From NCBI GenBank assembly GCA_003136575.1, contig PLEX01000177.1, positions 1 to 43,431 on the forward strand: 43,431 bases of DNA, written 5' to 3'. The notes under the pieces were generated by a model. The model had not been told where the DNA came from. It ran no database searches and worked only from the letters and a program-made list of their open reading frames with translations. The DNA comes from Bryobacterales bacterium (GTDB lineage: Bacteria > Acidobacteriota > Terriglobia > Bryobacterales > Bryobacteraceae). This document shows positions 7,564-15,888 of this stretch, in pieces; within the stretch, counting starts at the first letter, position 1; each line of letters begins with the position of its first letter. The translations under genes were made by a program, and so were the position numbers.

Positions 7564-8988
7564 ATGGCCACAGGGACCCGGAACCGTGCGGACATCGTCT
7601 CGCCCTTGGAATCGGTTCCGGCTGTCGTCATCGGAGCGTGGAGCGCCGCGGTCGCTCTCGCGCCCAACCCGTGGACCAAGTTGGCGCTGGTTGCGCCGGC
7701 CGTCGCGGGTAGCGTGATCTGGTGGGCTGTACTCAGGCCGCAACGCTGGCTCGCCCTCTTCTTCGTCTGCCTGCTGTTGACGCCGCCGCTACCCCTGCCG
7801 CTGGGAGACTCCGGCGTACATACCGCGCCAATCCTCGCCGCACTGGGCGTATTTGCGGGAATATTGCGCATGAATCAGTGGCGAACGCTGATCACGCCGT
7901 TGACCGCATCATTCGGGTGTTTTCTGGCCGCGATCGCGGTGAGCCTTTCATTCGCGGCGTTATATTCCGACACTGCGGTAGCTTCCCGTTCGCTGCTGCG
8001 GGTCGGGTTGTTCGCGATCGGCATCTTCGTTTACGCGTGGGCGGCAGCCGGGCCGCGCGAATCGGACGGTAATTCACTGCGCTTCGTGCGTTTTCTCTTC
8101 GGGGTTTCCGTGATAGCGGGACTGTTTGCGTGTGCCGACTTCTACTACCAGTTTCCGGCCCCGGCGGGTTTTGAAGACCAGTTCGTGTGGCTTGACGAGG
8201 GAGTGTTCCGGCGTGCGCAGGGGTTGTTCTACGAAGCCAGCACGTTGGGCAACTTCTGCGCGTTCTTTCTGGTGATGACGATGGTGGGGTTTTTCCGTCC
8301 CCGCGCTGAATCGCCGTGTGCGAAGCCGGTGCTCGCGGCAGGCGGAGTAGTTTTTGCCGGAGCGCTGATTCTGTCCTATTCGCGGGCATCGATTGTTGCG
8401 GTGCTTGCAGCTTGCGCGGCATTCGCGTTCCTGAGGCGCGCCCGTATCGGACGATTTCTCGCTGGTGCGGGCATCGCCGCGACGACGGCGGCACTGGTTG
8501 TCCGAATCGCTCTGCCGTCGTTCGCCGTGAGTTACTGGGATCGCATTCATTATTCATTACAATATGTTCTGTCGAGGCCCAACGGCGTTCTATCCGGACG
8601 TTTGGCCACCTGGACCGTTCTGACAGACTTCATTGCCAGCCAGCCCTGGCACGCGGTTTTCGGCGTCGGCTACAAAACCCTCCCTTATACTCACTTCGTT
8701 GGTACGGAAGTGATCGCCGACAACACCTACCTGAGTCTTCTTGTAGAAACTGGCCTGGTCGGGCTGGTCGCGTTTCTGGCTCTGAACGGATTCATTCTGC
8801 GCGCGGGACTTCGCGCGGCGCGGTCGGGGAATCCGCGCGCGGCCTTTCTGGGCGAATGGATCTTCTGCTTCTGGGTCGGCGAAATGGTCCAGATGCTATC
8901 GGGAGACCTGATCACTTACTGGCGCGTTCTGCCGGTTTACTTCTGCGTGTTGGGGATGGCTGTGCGCGAAACGGACGGCGAGCGGTGA
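7564..8988 (+). CDS. Wzy-like polysaccharide polymerase
   Basis: A 474-residue polytopic membrane protein with about eleven hydrophobic segments and the O-antigen ligase/polymerase features: GRLATWTVLTDFIASQPWHAVFGVGYKTLP in the large periplasmic loop, DNTYLSLLVETGLVGLVAFLALNG after it, and SYSRASIVAVLAA in an earlier helix. It starts six bases after the chain-length gene ends and overlaps the following glycosyltransferase by four bases (GTGA). Its predicted role is polymerisation of undecaprenyl-linked repeat units in the periplasm. Compared with the other Wzy-like gene at 3600 it lacks the soluble C-terminal repeat region, so the two are not recent duplicates. Which of the two is polymerase and which ligase cannot be decided from sequence. 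Confidence 0.85.
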   Translation: MATGTRNRADIVSPLESVPAVVIGAWSAAVALAPNPWTKLALVAPAVAGSVIWWAVLRPQRWLALFFVCLLLTPPLPLPLGDSGVHTAPILAALGVFAGILRMNQWRTLITPLTASFGCFLAAIAVSLSFAALYSDTAVASRSLLRVGLFAIGIFVYAWAAAGPRESDGNSLRFVRFLFGVSVIAGLFACADFYYQFPAPAGFEDQFVWLDEGVFRRAQGLFYEASTLGNFCAFFLVMTMVGFFRPRAESPCAKPVLAAGGVVFAGALILSYSRASIVAVLAACAAFAFLRRARIGRFLAGAGIAATTAALVVRIALPSFAVSYWDRIHYSLQYVLSRPNGVLSGRLATWTVLTDFIASQPWHAVFGVGYKTLPYTHFVGTEVIADNTYLSLLVETGLVGLVAFLALNGFILRAGLRAARSGNPRAAFLGEWIFCFWVGEMVQMLSGDLITYWRVLPVYFCVLGMAVRETDGER

Positions 8989-10184
8989 GAATTCTGTTCG
9001 CGGATCAGTTCAGCGAACTCGGCGGCGCGCAATTGGCGCTTCTGGATGTCCTCGACGAGGCAACGCGCCGCGGATGGCGGGCTGAGCTGATGGCGCCCGG
9101 CAACGGGCCACTGCATTCGGCGTGCGCCGACCGGGGGATTCCGTCCTGGCCCCTGCCGTTCGCTGGATACTTCAATGGAGGCAAGACCGTGCACGATGTG
9201 CTCCGGTATGGCATCGATACTGCACGGGCCGTCCGGTCGCTGGGGGAAGCTGCGGCGCGATTTCAGCCGGATGTGATCTATGTGAACGGACCGAGGGTGC
9301 TGCCCGCGGCTGTTCTGGCGGCTCGCTCTCAACAGCGCCCGGTGGTTTTTCATCTCCACAGTTATCTGGATCGCGGGTATTCGCGCCGGATCGCCCGTTT
9401 GTGCGTAACCGGCAAGTCTGCGAGAGTCATTGCGATCTCCCGATTCGTCGCCCAGCCGTTCTCCCGCTTGGGCGCAGACGACCGACTGCGCATTATTTAC
9501 AACGGCGTGCGCGATCACGGCTTTGTCCCGCGTCCTCGCCCGGGTCCGGCCTGTATTGGAATACTCGGCAGAATCTCGCGTCAGAAGGGACATCTCGACT
9601 TCGTGCGCGCGGCGAGGCGGATGGCGATGGCAAGACCGGAGTTACGGTTCCTCGTTTTCGGCGCGGCGATGTTCGGCGACGACCACTATTCACAGGAAGT
9701 TCGCGCCGCCGCGCAGGTAGTCCCCATTGAATTTCGGGGTTGGGCAAACGATGTATCCGCGGCACTTCATGAAATCGACATTCTGGCCGTCCCATCAGGC
9801 CCGGCAGAAGGAGCTACGCGGGTAATCATGGAAGCCTTCTCAGCTGGAACACCCGTAGTCGCATATCCTTCGGGCGGAATTCCGGAGTTGGTGCGCGATG
9901 GCGAGACGGGAATGCTCACGGCGACGCCCGGACCCGAGGCGCTCGCGGATGCACTCAGCCAGTTGCTGGACGACGCCGGTCTGGCGAGGCGACTGTCGCT
10001 TCAGGGCCGCCGCGAGTGGGGCGGGCGTTTCCGCCTGGACCGATGCCAGCGCGAAATCTGCGATTTTATTCAGGGGCCCCTTGTGTCGTCAATGGCCGCG
10101 AACGGTCTGTCAACCACCAGCGAAGCCCGCTCCGGGCGACGGGCGGCAGCGTCCGCAAGTGATGCAGGACGCGTCGCGCCATAA
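8985..10184 (+). CDS. Glycosyltransferase family 4
   Basis: A 399-residue GT-B enzyme. The N-terminal domain starts VRILFADQFSELGGAQLALLD, with the GG-x-Q acceptor-side loop. The C-terminal domain has IGILGRISRQKGHLDFVRA, then IDILAVPSGPAEGATRVIMEAFSAGTPVVAY, containing the E-x7-E type motif of GT4 enzymes. GTG 8985 overlaps the polymerase stop (GTGA), which fixes the start. It should transfer a sugar from a nucleotide donor to the growing repeat unit in the cytoplasm; the donor is unknown. The last ~40 codons (from about 10066) overlap the 3' end of the convergent nucleotidyltransferase gene by 119 bases and are Ser/Ala-rich, unlike a GT4 tail. Confidence 0.88.
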   Translation: MRILFADQFSELGGAQLALLDVLDEATRRGWRAELMAPGNGPLHSACADRGIPSWPLPFAGYFNGGKTVHDVLRYGIDTARAVRSLGEAAARFQPDVIYVNGPRVLPAAVLAARSQQRPVVFHLHSYLDRGYSRRIARLCVTGKSARVIAISRFVAQPFSRLGADDRLRIIYNGVRDHGFVPRPRPGPACIGILGRISRQKGHLDFVRAARRMAMARPELRFLVFGAAMFGDDHYSQEVRAAAQVVPIEFRGWANDVSAALHEIDILAVPSGPAEGATRVIMEAFSAGTPVVAYPSGGIPELVRDGETGMLTATPGPEALADALSQLLDDAGLARRLSLQGRREWGGRFRLDRCQREICDFIQGPLVSSMAANGLSTTSEARSGRRAAASASDAGRVAP

Positions 10185-11325
10185 ACCAGACCTGATCCGC
10201 CACATTCCGTGAACGCGACCGCAGTGTATGCCGGGCTACGTGCGCTTCCGGAGCGGACACGGGTAGCCGCACGGGAAATACACGACGCGCGGCGATGCGG
10301 CAACGGTCCCGGTTATTCCGCGCCAAGCAGAGATTGAGAAACAGCTCGTCTTTATTTGGGCTCTCGATTGGAGAGAACGCGAACAAACGGAGCCAGCGCT
10401 CCACATTTGGCGGCAGTGCCCGGATGTAGCCTTCGACGACCGGATTGACATCGCAGGCGAACCATTCCTTCGCAAGGCGTAATGAGATCGATTCGGCGAG
10501 CCGCTCGGATGGCGCACCTTCCTCGCGCCACTCGCGCCAGAACTTGCAGTCGCCCGCGCTGTCGTGCAGAACGCGGGCGAGTTCGTAAACGTGACAAATC
10601 CGGAGATTACCTCCTAACAGATGGCGCAGGGTATGCCAGGCGGCATAAGTGAGGCCGTCCACCGGGTTCAGTGCCGGCAATGCGATGCCATCGAATACGC
10701 CCAACCTTCTTCGATTCCAGAATCCGTCCGCGCCATTCACCAGGAATCCCAGGTTCGGATTCCAGAACCGGTAATGCAATTCCAGCGCCAGAGGCTGATC
10801 CGGATCGTAGTAATCGCCGCGCCAGCGCCATCCCGTCCGGCGAATCATCACGGGATGGTGGTCGGCGCTTTTGTCGGCGGACCAAACCGGTTCATACCCG
10901 AGCGATGCCGCCGTTTCGGCCGCTGCTGTGGCGGACTCGGGCGAGCAGTACAAATCGATATCGTATTGCGGCCTGTAACCCAGGCCGCTGTTGCGGAAAC
11001 CCGCATGGGTCAGGCCTTTGAGAACGAGGAACTCCACCCCGCGCGAGCGCATTGCCCGGTCGATTCCTGCGTGCTCTTCCACAATGCGTGCGTGGCGGGC
11101 GGCATGGCGCGCGAGACGGGAATCGATGCGGTCGCGGACCGTCTCCGGCATGATCCCGCGGCAGCGGTGTGCGAGGGGCAATGTGATATGAGCCTCGTCG
11201 GTGAGCAGAAGCAGCTGCGTCCATTGATCCGGGGAAAGACCCCGCAAGAGCTCCGTACGATCTTCGCTGAAGTTCAGGCTTCCGACAACTGTCGGCAGCA
11301 TTGACGAAGCCGCAGTTTGCCGCAT
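10066..11325 (-). CDS. Nucleotidyltransferase family protein (PF14907-like)
   Basis: A 419-residue protein of the uncharacterised NTP_transf_5 type. The hallmark is VEFLVLKGLTHAG followed by YRPQYDIDLYC (D-x-D, metal-binding type motif) and a later LELHYRFWN segment; the C-terminal half is helical and includes LTYAAWHTLRHLLGGNLR and HVYELARVL. ATG 11325 shares one base with the stop of the upstream kinase-like gene (TGATG), so the two are translationally coupled. In acidobacteria this family repeatedly sits beside HprK-like genes in exopolysaccharide and lasso-peptide contexts (recollection, not checked here), but the nucleotidyl acceptor is unknown. The 3' end overlaps the convergent glycosyltransferase by 119 bases. 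Confidence 0.8.
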   Translation of the reverse strand: MRQTAASSMLPTVVGSLNFSEDRTELLRGLSPDQWTQLLLLTDEAHITLPLAHRCRGIMPETVRDRIDSRLARHAARHARIVEEHAGIDRAMRSRGVEFLVLKGLTHAGFRNSGLGYRPQYDIDLYCSPESATAAAETAASLGYEPVWSADKSADHHPVMIRRTGWRWRGDYYDPDQPLALELHYRFWNPNLGFLVNGADGFWNRRRLGVFDGIALPALNPVDGLTYAAWHTLRHLLGGNLRICHVYELARVLHDSAGDCKFWREWREEGAPSERLAESISLRLAKEWFACDVNPVVEGYIRALPPNVERWLRLFAFSPIESPNKDELFLNLCLARNNRDRCRIAARRVFPVRLPVSAPEAHVARHTLRSRSRNVADQVWFMARRVLHHLRTLPPVARSGLRWWLTDRSRPLTTQGAPE

Positions 11326-12257
11326 CAGGCTTCATCCACGGGCAGCGCGCGCAGGGCGGCTTCGGCTTCGGCGAGATCCGAATACCGCAGGAGAACCGAG
11401 GGCAACGAAGCGAAATGACGGAGCGTGGCCCGCTGATTTCGCCGGATGGCCTCATTGCCGAAAAAAACGGCAGCATCGAGGCGGCGCAACGTCTCTTCGA
11501 CCGGTATAGGTTCGACGACTGCCGCACCGGCCGGGCGACGCTCCAGGAAAACCAGATGACGCGCGCGGGCGGTAATCGCAGTCGCAAGGTTCAGTTTCCC
11601 TGTGTCAGCCTCAATGGAAAGGCGCTGGTTTGGACGGAGCGCAGCCGGGTACGCTTCGAGCTCGGGAAATAAGTCTCTGGCCGATTCCCGAAACCGAATG
11701 GAAAAAGGGCGCCCGACCAGCGTGAAATCGGGCGAATCGTGCAGAAAATGGGTCGCATCTCCCGAAAGATATGTCCAGCCACGCCGCGCGCAGGCAAAGG
11801 CGAGACATGTCTTGCCGGCATTGCCTTCACCGCATAACACAATCGCACGGCCGTTCAGTGCGACGCACGAAGCATGGGCGAAGGCAAAGTGCCGCGGCGC
11901 CAGCAGCAGATAAGCCAGGGGCTCCAGGAAGTGGTAGCGCACATAATCGGCGTCCGACGCGAGATCGGCGCTTAAGTTGGCTTCGCCCCAGCCCTCGGTA
12001 AGGCAGGCCACCGCGCGGTTATCGGGGCCGTGATCGACGTACATCCACGCGGCATCGAACGCGACGTTGGGCGGAGACCGGGAGGCCTCGGCACTACCGG
12101 CCGATACTGTGATTCGCAGCCGTACCGGCGCGCCTTGGGAGAGTCGGGGATAACGTTCCCAGCCAGTCCTGGCCGCTGCCATTACATCCGGCGAGTTTGT
12201 CTCAACTTCCACGCAAAAACCCATCGGATAGAACACCGACCGCACCGTGGACGTCAA
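11325..12257 (-). CDS. HPr kinase/phosphorylase-like P-loop protein
   Basis: About 310 residues from a TTG at 12257 preceded by GAGGG seven bases upstream. The frame is open much further, to 13013, but upstream it only shadows the sigma-factor gene; GTG 12317 and ATG 12224 are the other reasonable starts. A Walker A loop GEGNAGKT (143-150) sits after FAFAHASCVALNGRAIVLC, and YLSGDATHF follows as the acidic motif expected in HprK-like kinases, with GRPFSIRF further on. Classical HprK phosphorylates Ser46 of HPr; these short relatives lack the N-terminal domain and their targets are unknown. It lies between an ECF sigma factor and a nucleotidyltransferase on the same strand. Confidence 0.75.
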   Translation of the reverse strand: MTSTVRSVFYPMGFCVEVETNSPDVMAAARTGWERYPRLSQGAPVRLRITVSAGSAEASRSPPNVAFDAAWMYVDHGPDNRAVACLTEGWGEANLSADLASDADYVRYHFLEPLAYLLLAPRHFAFAHASCVALNGRAIVLCGEGNAGKTCLAFACARRGWTYLSGDATHFLHDSPDFTLVGRPFSIRFRESARDLFPELEAYPAALRPNQRLSIEADTGKLNLATAITARARHLVFLERRPAGAAVVEPIPVEETLRRLDAAVFFGNEAIRRNQRATLRHFASLPSVLLRYSDLAEAEAALRALPVDEA

Positions 12258-12361
12258 TATCCCGCCCTCAGGCGTGGATAACGACCTGCGGGACGGACTG
12301 TTCACCAAGGATGTCACAGAGCCTGTTGGCTTGGACTCCGCCGCGCCGGCGGGCGGAACAC

Positions 12362-13045
12362 TTAGGCGGCGATAACGCGAGGCGTTTCGGAGAACGGGGA
12401 ATCCGCCTCCCTGCATTTTGTCCGGCGTCCCCGCAGAACCGCATTCAGCTTGCGTCGCGCATTCACGATGTATGCCTTCGCGCCGCTCGGATTCGAAAGC
12501 GTCAATTCGCGGGTGATGAGCGCCAGCGGTAGTCCGTGCCCGTAATGCAGAGCCATGACGCGAGCTTCCAGCGGAGTCAGGGTCTTGTGAATCAGCCGCC
12601 ACATCGCCGCGAAAGACTGGGTATTCGCCAGATTTTCGTATGTCTCGGTACCATCGGAACCGGCTACTCCCGGCGACACGAGGTCCGCTCCGTCCACCGG
12701 GTCCCTGCCGCACTTCTTGAGCGCATTCATGCAATAATTGCGCGTAATTACGTAAAGCCAGGTCGACAGGCTGGATTCCCCGCGAAATGTGTGCATGTAC
12801 CGGAAGGCGCGCAGGAACACTTCCTGGGCCAAGTCGTTCGAACCTTCCCGGTTTCGGGTCAGGCGTCTGCACCAACTCAATACGCGCGGATGATAGCGGC
12901 GATACAGCTCCGCAAACAATTCGTCGCCATGTTGCGGGTCGGCCTGATTTCGCAGGAGAAACATCAGCCCTTCGTCGCCGATTGATTCCATCTCCTCGCG
13001 TCCGACACTGCAAACGGCCTCACAAAGATCCCAACTGTGCTCCAT
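12362..13045 (-). CDS. RNA polymerase ECF-type sigma factor
   Basis: A 227-residue sigma-70 family protein. Region 2 spans LFAELYRRYHPRVLSWCRRLTRNREGSNDLAQEVFLRAFRYMHTFRGESSLSTWLYVITRN in overlapping segments, with the DLAQEVFLRAF core and the FRGESSLSTWLY promoter-melting stretch. Region 4 follows as LTPLEARVMALHYGHGLPLALITRELTLSNPSGAKAYIVNARRKL, recognisable by its helix-turn-helix spacing. ATG 13045 is the first start; ATG 12991 (MESIGDEGL) directly follows GAGGAG and matches where most ECF factors begin. No anti-sigma gene is adjacent. It may direct transcription of the kinase and nucleotidyltransferase genes downstream, or of the wider polysaccharide locus. Confidence 0.88.
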   Translation of the reverse strand: MEHSWDLCEAVCSVGREEMESIGDEGLMFLLRNQADPQHGDELFAELYRRYHPRVLSWCRRLTRNREGSNDLAQEVFLRAFRYMHTFRGESSLSTWLYVITRNYCMNALKKCGRDPVDGADLVSPGVAGSDGTETYENLANTQSFAAMWRLIHKTLTPLEARVMALHYGHGLPLALITRELTLSNPSGAKAYIVNARRKLNAVLRGRRTKCREADSPFSETPRVIAA

Positions 13046-13126
13046 GAATCGATGGTAGGAACTGGCGGAAATGCAGTTGTGCCGGATTTGTAAACAGATT
13101 GTGAAAACTGGAGGCTGCCCCGGTAA

Positions 13127-14290
13127 TCAGTCCCCCGCAGCCAGCCCGGCCGAAGTCTGAATTGGCCGCATGAGAACCGGTCCTGACGTTGATTTCCCTG
13201 CCACTTGGGGGCGCCGTCGCCACATTTCTCCCAGCGCCGCGATAAATCCCGTTTCAAAGGCGGCTTCGGAATACTTGCCTGCGCAACAGATCGATGCCTC
13301 GGGGTCCATCAGAGACTCGATTCGGTCGAAGGTTTCGAGTGCATTTCCGAGTGAGGCCTCGGTCCGCTCCGGATAAAGAAGGCCGCGCCCGTTTTCTATA
13401 ATCTCCATGGCTCCGCCGCGAGCAAGAGCGATCACTGGCTTGCCGCTAGCCAACGCCTCCACCATGGTGATTCCGAAATCTTCCTCGCCCGGGACTACCA
13501 GAGCACGGCATCGGGAGTACAGATGGCGAAGCTCTGTATCCGCCACATGGCCGCAGAATTCCACATTCGGACCCGACAACTTGTTCAGACGCTTATATTC
13601 GGGCCCCAGCCCCACGATTTTGAGCTTCCGCCCGGATCTCGCAAACAGGCGGATCGCATAGGTCTGGCTCTTGTAAGGAACCAGTTCACCCACCATCAGG
13701 AAGTAGTCCTCCGGCGATTGGAATTGGAAAGTATCCACCGCGACTGGCGGATAGACTACCGTGGATCGTCGCCTGTATGTGCGCCATATACGACGCCCGA
13801 CGTTCCGGCTATTCGCCATGAAACCGTCCACGCGTGCGGCGCTTGCAAAGTCCCACAACCGCATGTAGCTGGCAACGGGCGCGAGCGCCACGCGCTTTAG
13901 CGTGCTTTCACCGAATTCGCGGCGATACGCGGGATAAAGTTCCCACAAGTACCGCATCGGAGTATGGCAGTAACAGAAATGCCGCGAGCTAGCGGACGTC
14001 AACACTCCCTTCGCGGGCCCGGATTCGCTGCTGATGACCAAATCGTAAGAGCGCAGGTCGAAATCTTCGAGCGCCATCGGCATCAGGGGCAGCAGAGACC
14101 GGTATGCGGCCCGAAACGGATTCAGAAACGACGCCTTGACGGTATGGCTGCGAATCAGGGGTGAAACGGCCTCCGGATCGTAAAACAGCGTGAAAATATC
14201 GGCTTCGGGGAACAGCCGGCATATCCCCTCGAGAACTTTTTCGCCTCCCCGCATCCCCAGCAGCCAGTAATGGATCAGAGCTACTCGCAT
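13127..14290 (-). CDS. Glycosyltransferase family 4
   Basis: A 387-residue GT-B glycosyltransferase that starts MRVALIHYWLLGMRGGEKVLE, the GGEKVLE loop being typical of the WbaZ-like subgroup of GT4. Further marks are HFCYCHTPMRYLWELYP (about 103-119), GFMANSRNVGRRIWRTY, VYPPVAVDTF (donor-domain entry), FLMVGELVPYKSQTYAI and the nucleotide-sugar-binding EEDFGITMVEALASGKPVIAL near 268-288. Mannosyl or similar transfer is common in this subgroup but the donor cannot be assigned here. The gene is divergent from the radical-SAM operon, with an imperfect dyad in the 68-95 bases between them, and sits upstream of the sigma-factor gene on the same strand. Confidence 0.88.
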   Translation of the reverse strand: MRVALIHYWLLGMRGGEKVLEGICRLFPEADIFTLFYDPEAVSPLIRSHTVKASFLNPFRAAYRSLLPLMPMALEDFDLRSYDLVISSESGPAKGVLTSASSRHFCYCHTPMRYLWELYPAYRREFGESTLKRVALAPVASYMRLWDFASAARVDGFMANSRNVGRRIWRTYRRRSTVVYPPVAVDTFQFQSPEDYFLMVGELVPYKSQTYAIRLFARSGRKLKIVGLGPEYKRLNKLSGPNVEFCGHVADTELRHLYSRCRALVVPGEEDFGITMVEALASGKPVIALARGGAMEIIENGRGLLYPERTEASLGNALETFDRIESLMDPEASICCAGKYSEAAFETGFIAALGEMWRRRPQVAGKSTSGPVLMRPIQTSAGLAAGD

Positions 14291-14304
14291 CGACTTAATC
14301 CCTC

Positions 14305-14375
14305 AGACACTCCGGACGGAACTGCGGAACAATCGCCGCGCCGGAATTCGTTCCACGGGTGTCCGGAGAGTGTCT
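14305..14375. promoter_or_regulatory. Imperfect inverted repeat between divergent genes
   Basis: The arms are agacactccggacggaac (14305-14322) and, on the far side, gttcc...gtccggag..tgtct (about 14350-14375). The 12-base core gacactccggac is mirrored with a two-base insertion in gtccggagagtgtc. The dyad fills most of the region between the GT4 gene (minus) and the first radical-SAM gene (plus). It could be an operator for a regulator controlling both directions, or a hairpin in the leader. If it is an operator, the radical-SAM gene should start at GTG 14386 and not at GTG 14359, which lies inside the right arm. Confidence 0.4.
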
Positions 14376-14385
14376 ATCTCATCAG

Positions 14386-15888
14386 GTGGCATCGCGCAAG
14401 GTAGTTTTCTTCTTTCCCGCATTTTCGAGCCAGGAAGCGACGGCGCCGCTCGGCATTCTGGCGGTGGCAACGCCGTTACTGCGCGCCGGGTACCAGGTGC
14501 GGATTATCGACTCCACCATTACCCCCGGTTTTGAACAGCGCGTGGTCGAGGAGATGCGCGACGCGCTCTGTTTAGCCGTCTCGCTCGTCACCGGGCCGAT
14601 GATCCGCGAAACCGTGCGCGTGGCCCGGGCTATCAAGCTGCGCTATCCCTCGAAACCCATCATTCTTGGCGGGTGGCATCCGTCGCTGCTTCCGGACCAG
14701 ACTCTGGCGGCGGATTGCGTCGATATTGTAGTGAAGGGCCAGGGTGAAGACGCATTTCTCGAAATAGTCGATCGCATCGGCGCCGGCGAATCCATGGCGG
14801 GTATTGAAGGCACCGGATACAAGGAAGAGGGCCGCCTGCGTTTCAACAAGCCCCGCGCTCTCAAGCCAATCCGCGAGTTGCCTCCGAAGGCTTATCACCT
14901 GGCCGATTTCGACGCTTATGAGAAAGTCTGCGGCCGCCGGTGGGCCATGTATACGTCCAGCCTCGCCTGTCCTTACAATTGCGCCTACTGCACGAACGAC
15001 GGCGTGTATGGGCGCAAGTGGAACGCTCTCGATGCCGAACAGGTTGCCGAGGAGGCCACGGATCTGGTGAGTCGCTATGGCCTGCGTCTTCTGTGGATTG
15101 TGGACGACAATTTCCTGGTGGATCGCGATCGGGCCGTAGGTGTTGCCGAAGGCATTCTGCGCCGCGGTATGCAGTTCGACTGGAGCATCCAGGCGTCCAC
15201 CAATCTGGTTAACCGGCTGACGGTGGAAGAGCTGAAATTACTAAAACGCTCGGGTCTATCGCAGGTTTCTCAGGGCGCCGACAGCGGATCGCCGAAGGTC
15301 ATGCACCTGATGAACAAAGACTTTCAGAAGGTCGAGACCGTTTATGAAGCCGCCGGCCGTCTGACCGAGGCCGGCATACGGCCATCGTTCAACATGATTT
15401 TCGGCTTCCCCGGCGAAGAAGAGGAAGATCGCCGCGACTCGATCCGTATGATCATGGACATCTGCCGCCGGTTTCCAGGCGCGGAGTTCTGGACCAACAT
15501 CTTCACTCCGTATCCCGGGTCACCCATCATGCAGCGAGCATTCGAACTCGGGATCGAGGTTCCAAAGACCCTGGAGGGCTGGGCCGACTTCTTCCCGCGT
15601 TATACCGTCCTGCCATGGCTCAAAGGCGGCCGTCACAGCGAACTGCAAACCATGCGCGAATATCTGCGTCTGGCATTCCATCGCGTGCCCATCGGCGTCC
15701 GCAAAACGAGTCGTCTGGAGCGAATAGTCCACGGCATGATCGGGGTCACGGCACGATGGCGTCTCGACCACGACTATTATTCCTATCCCATGGACCTCAA
15801 GTTTAAACAATGGGCCGCGCGTCTGGTAGCGCCACCGAAACCCAAGGTGGACGCGCAGCGGCTGGAGTCGGAAGTAGTCACATGCTGA
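14386..15888 (+). CDS. Cobalamin-binding-domain radical SAM protein 1
   Basis: About 500 residues. The N-terminal Rossmann-like B12-binding domain (about 1-140) shows FPAFSSQEATAPLGILAVATPLL, IILGGWHPSLLPDQT and DIVVKGQGEDAF. It has no D-x-H-x-x-G motif, as usual for this radical SAM class, so a cobalamin would lack a histidine ligand. The 4Fe-4S/SAM motif CPYNCAYC gives Cys195, 199 and 202; later GADSGSPKVMHLMNKD and FNMIFGFPGEEEED are standard for the TIM-barrel half. Relatives include BchE-like and methylating enzymes; the substrate is unknown. GTG 14386 (VASRKVVFFF) is preferred over GTG 14359. It is the first gene of a nine-gene overlapping operon and overlaps the next gene by seven bases (ATGCTGA). 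Confidence 0.85.
   Translation: MASRKVVFFFPAFSSQEATAPLGILAVATPLLRAGYQVRIIDSTITPGFEQRVVEEMRDALCLAVSLVTGPMIRETVRVARAIKLRYPSKPIILGGWHPSLLPDQTLAADCVDIVVKGQGEDAFLEIVDRIGAGESMAGIEGTGYKEEGRLRFNKPRALKPIRELPPKAYHLADFDAYEKVCGRRWAMYTSSLACPYNCAYCTNDGVYGRKWNALDAEQVAEEATDLVSRYGLRLLWIVDDNFLVDRDRAVGVAEGILRRGMQFDWSIQASTNLVNRLTVEELKLLKRSGLSQVSQGADSGSPKVMHLMNKDFQKVETVYEAAGRLTEAGIRPSFNMIFGFPGEEEEDRRDSIRMIMDICRRFPGAEFWTNIFTPYPGSPIMQRAFELGIEVPKTLEGWADFFPRYTVLPWLKGGRHSELQTMREYLRLAFHRVPIGVRKTSRLERIVHGMIGVTARWRLDHDYYSYPMDLKFKQWAARLVAPPKPKVDAQRLESEVVTC

Noticed and set aside
8316..8984. Upstream extension of the GT4 glycosyltransferase
   Set aside because: It overlaps the Wzy-like gene in another frame with no domain content; the GTG at 8985 overlapping the previous stop is the natural start.
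12258..13013. N-terminal extension of the HprK-like protein to 562 residues
   Set aside because: The extra frame lies opposite no gap: it overlaps the whole ECF sigma-factor gene on the same strand in another frame, is Arg/Ser-rich and has no domain. The family-like part starts near 12257.
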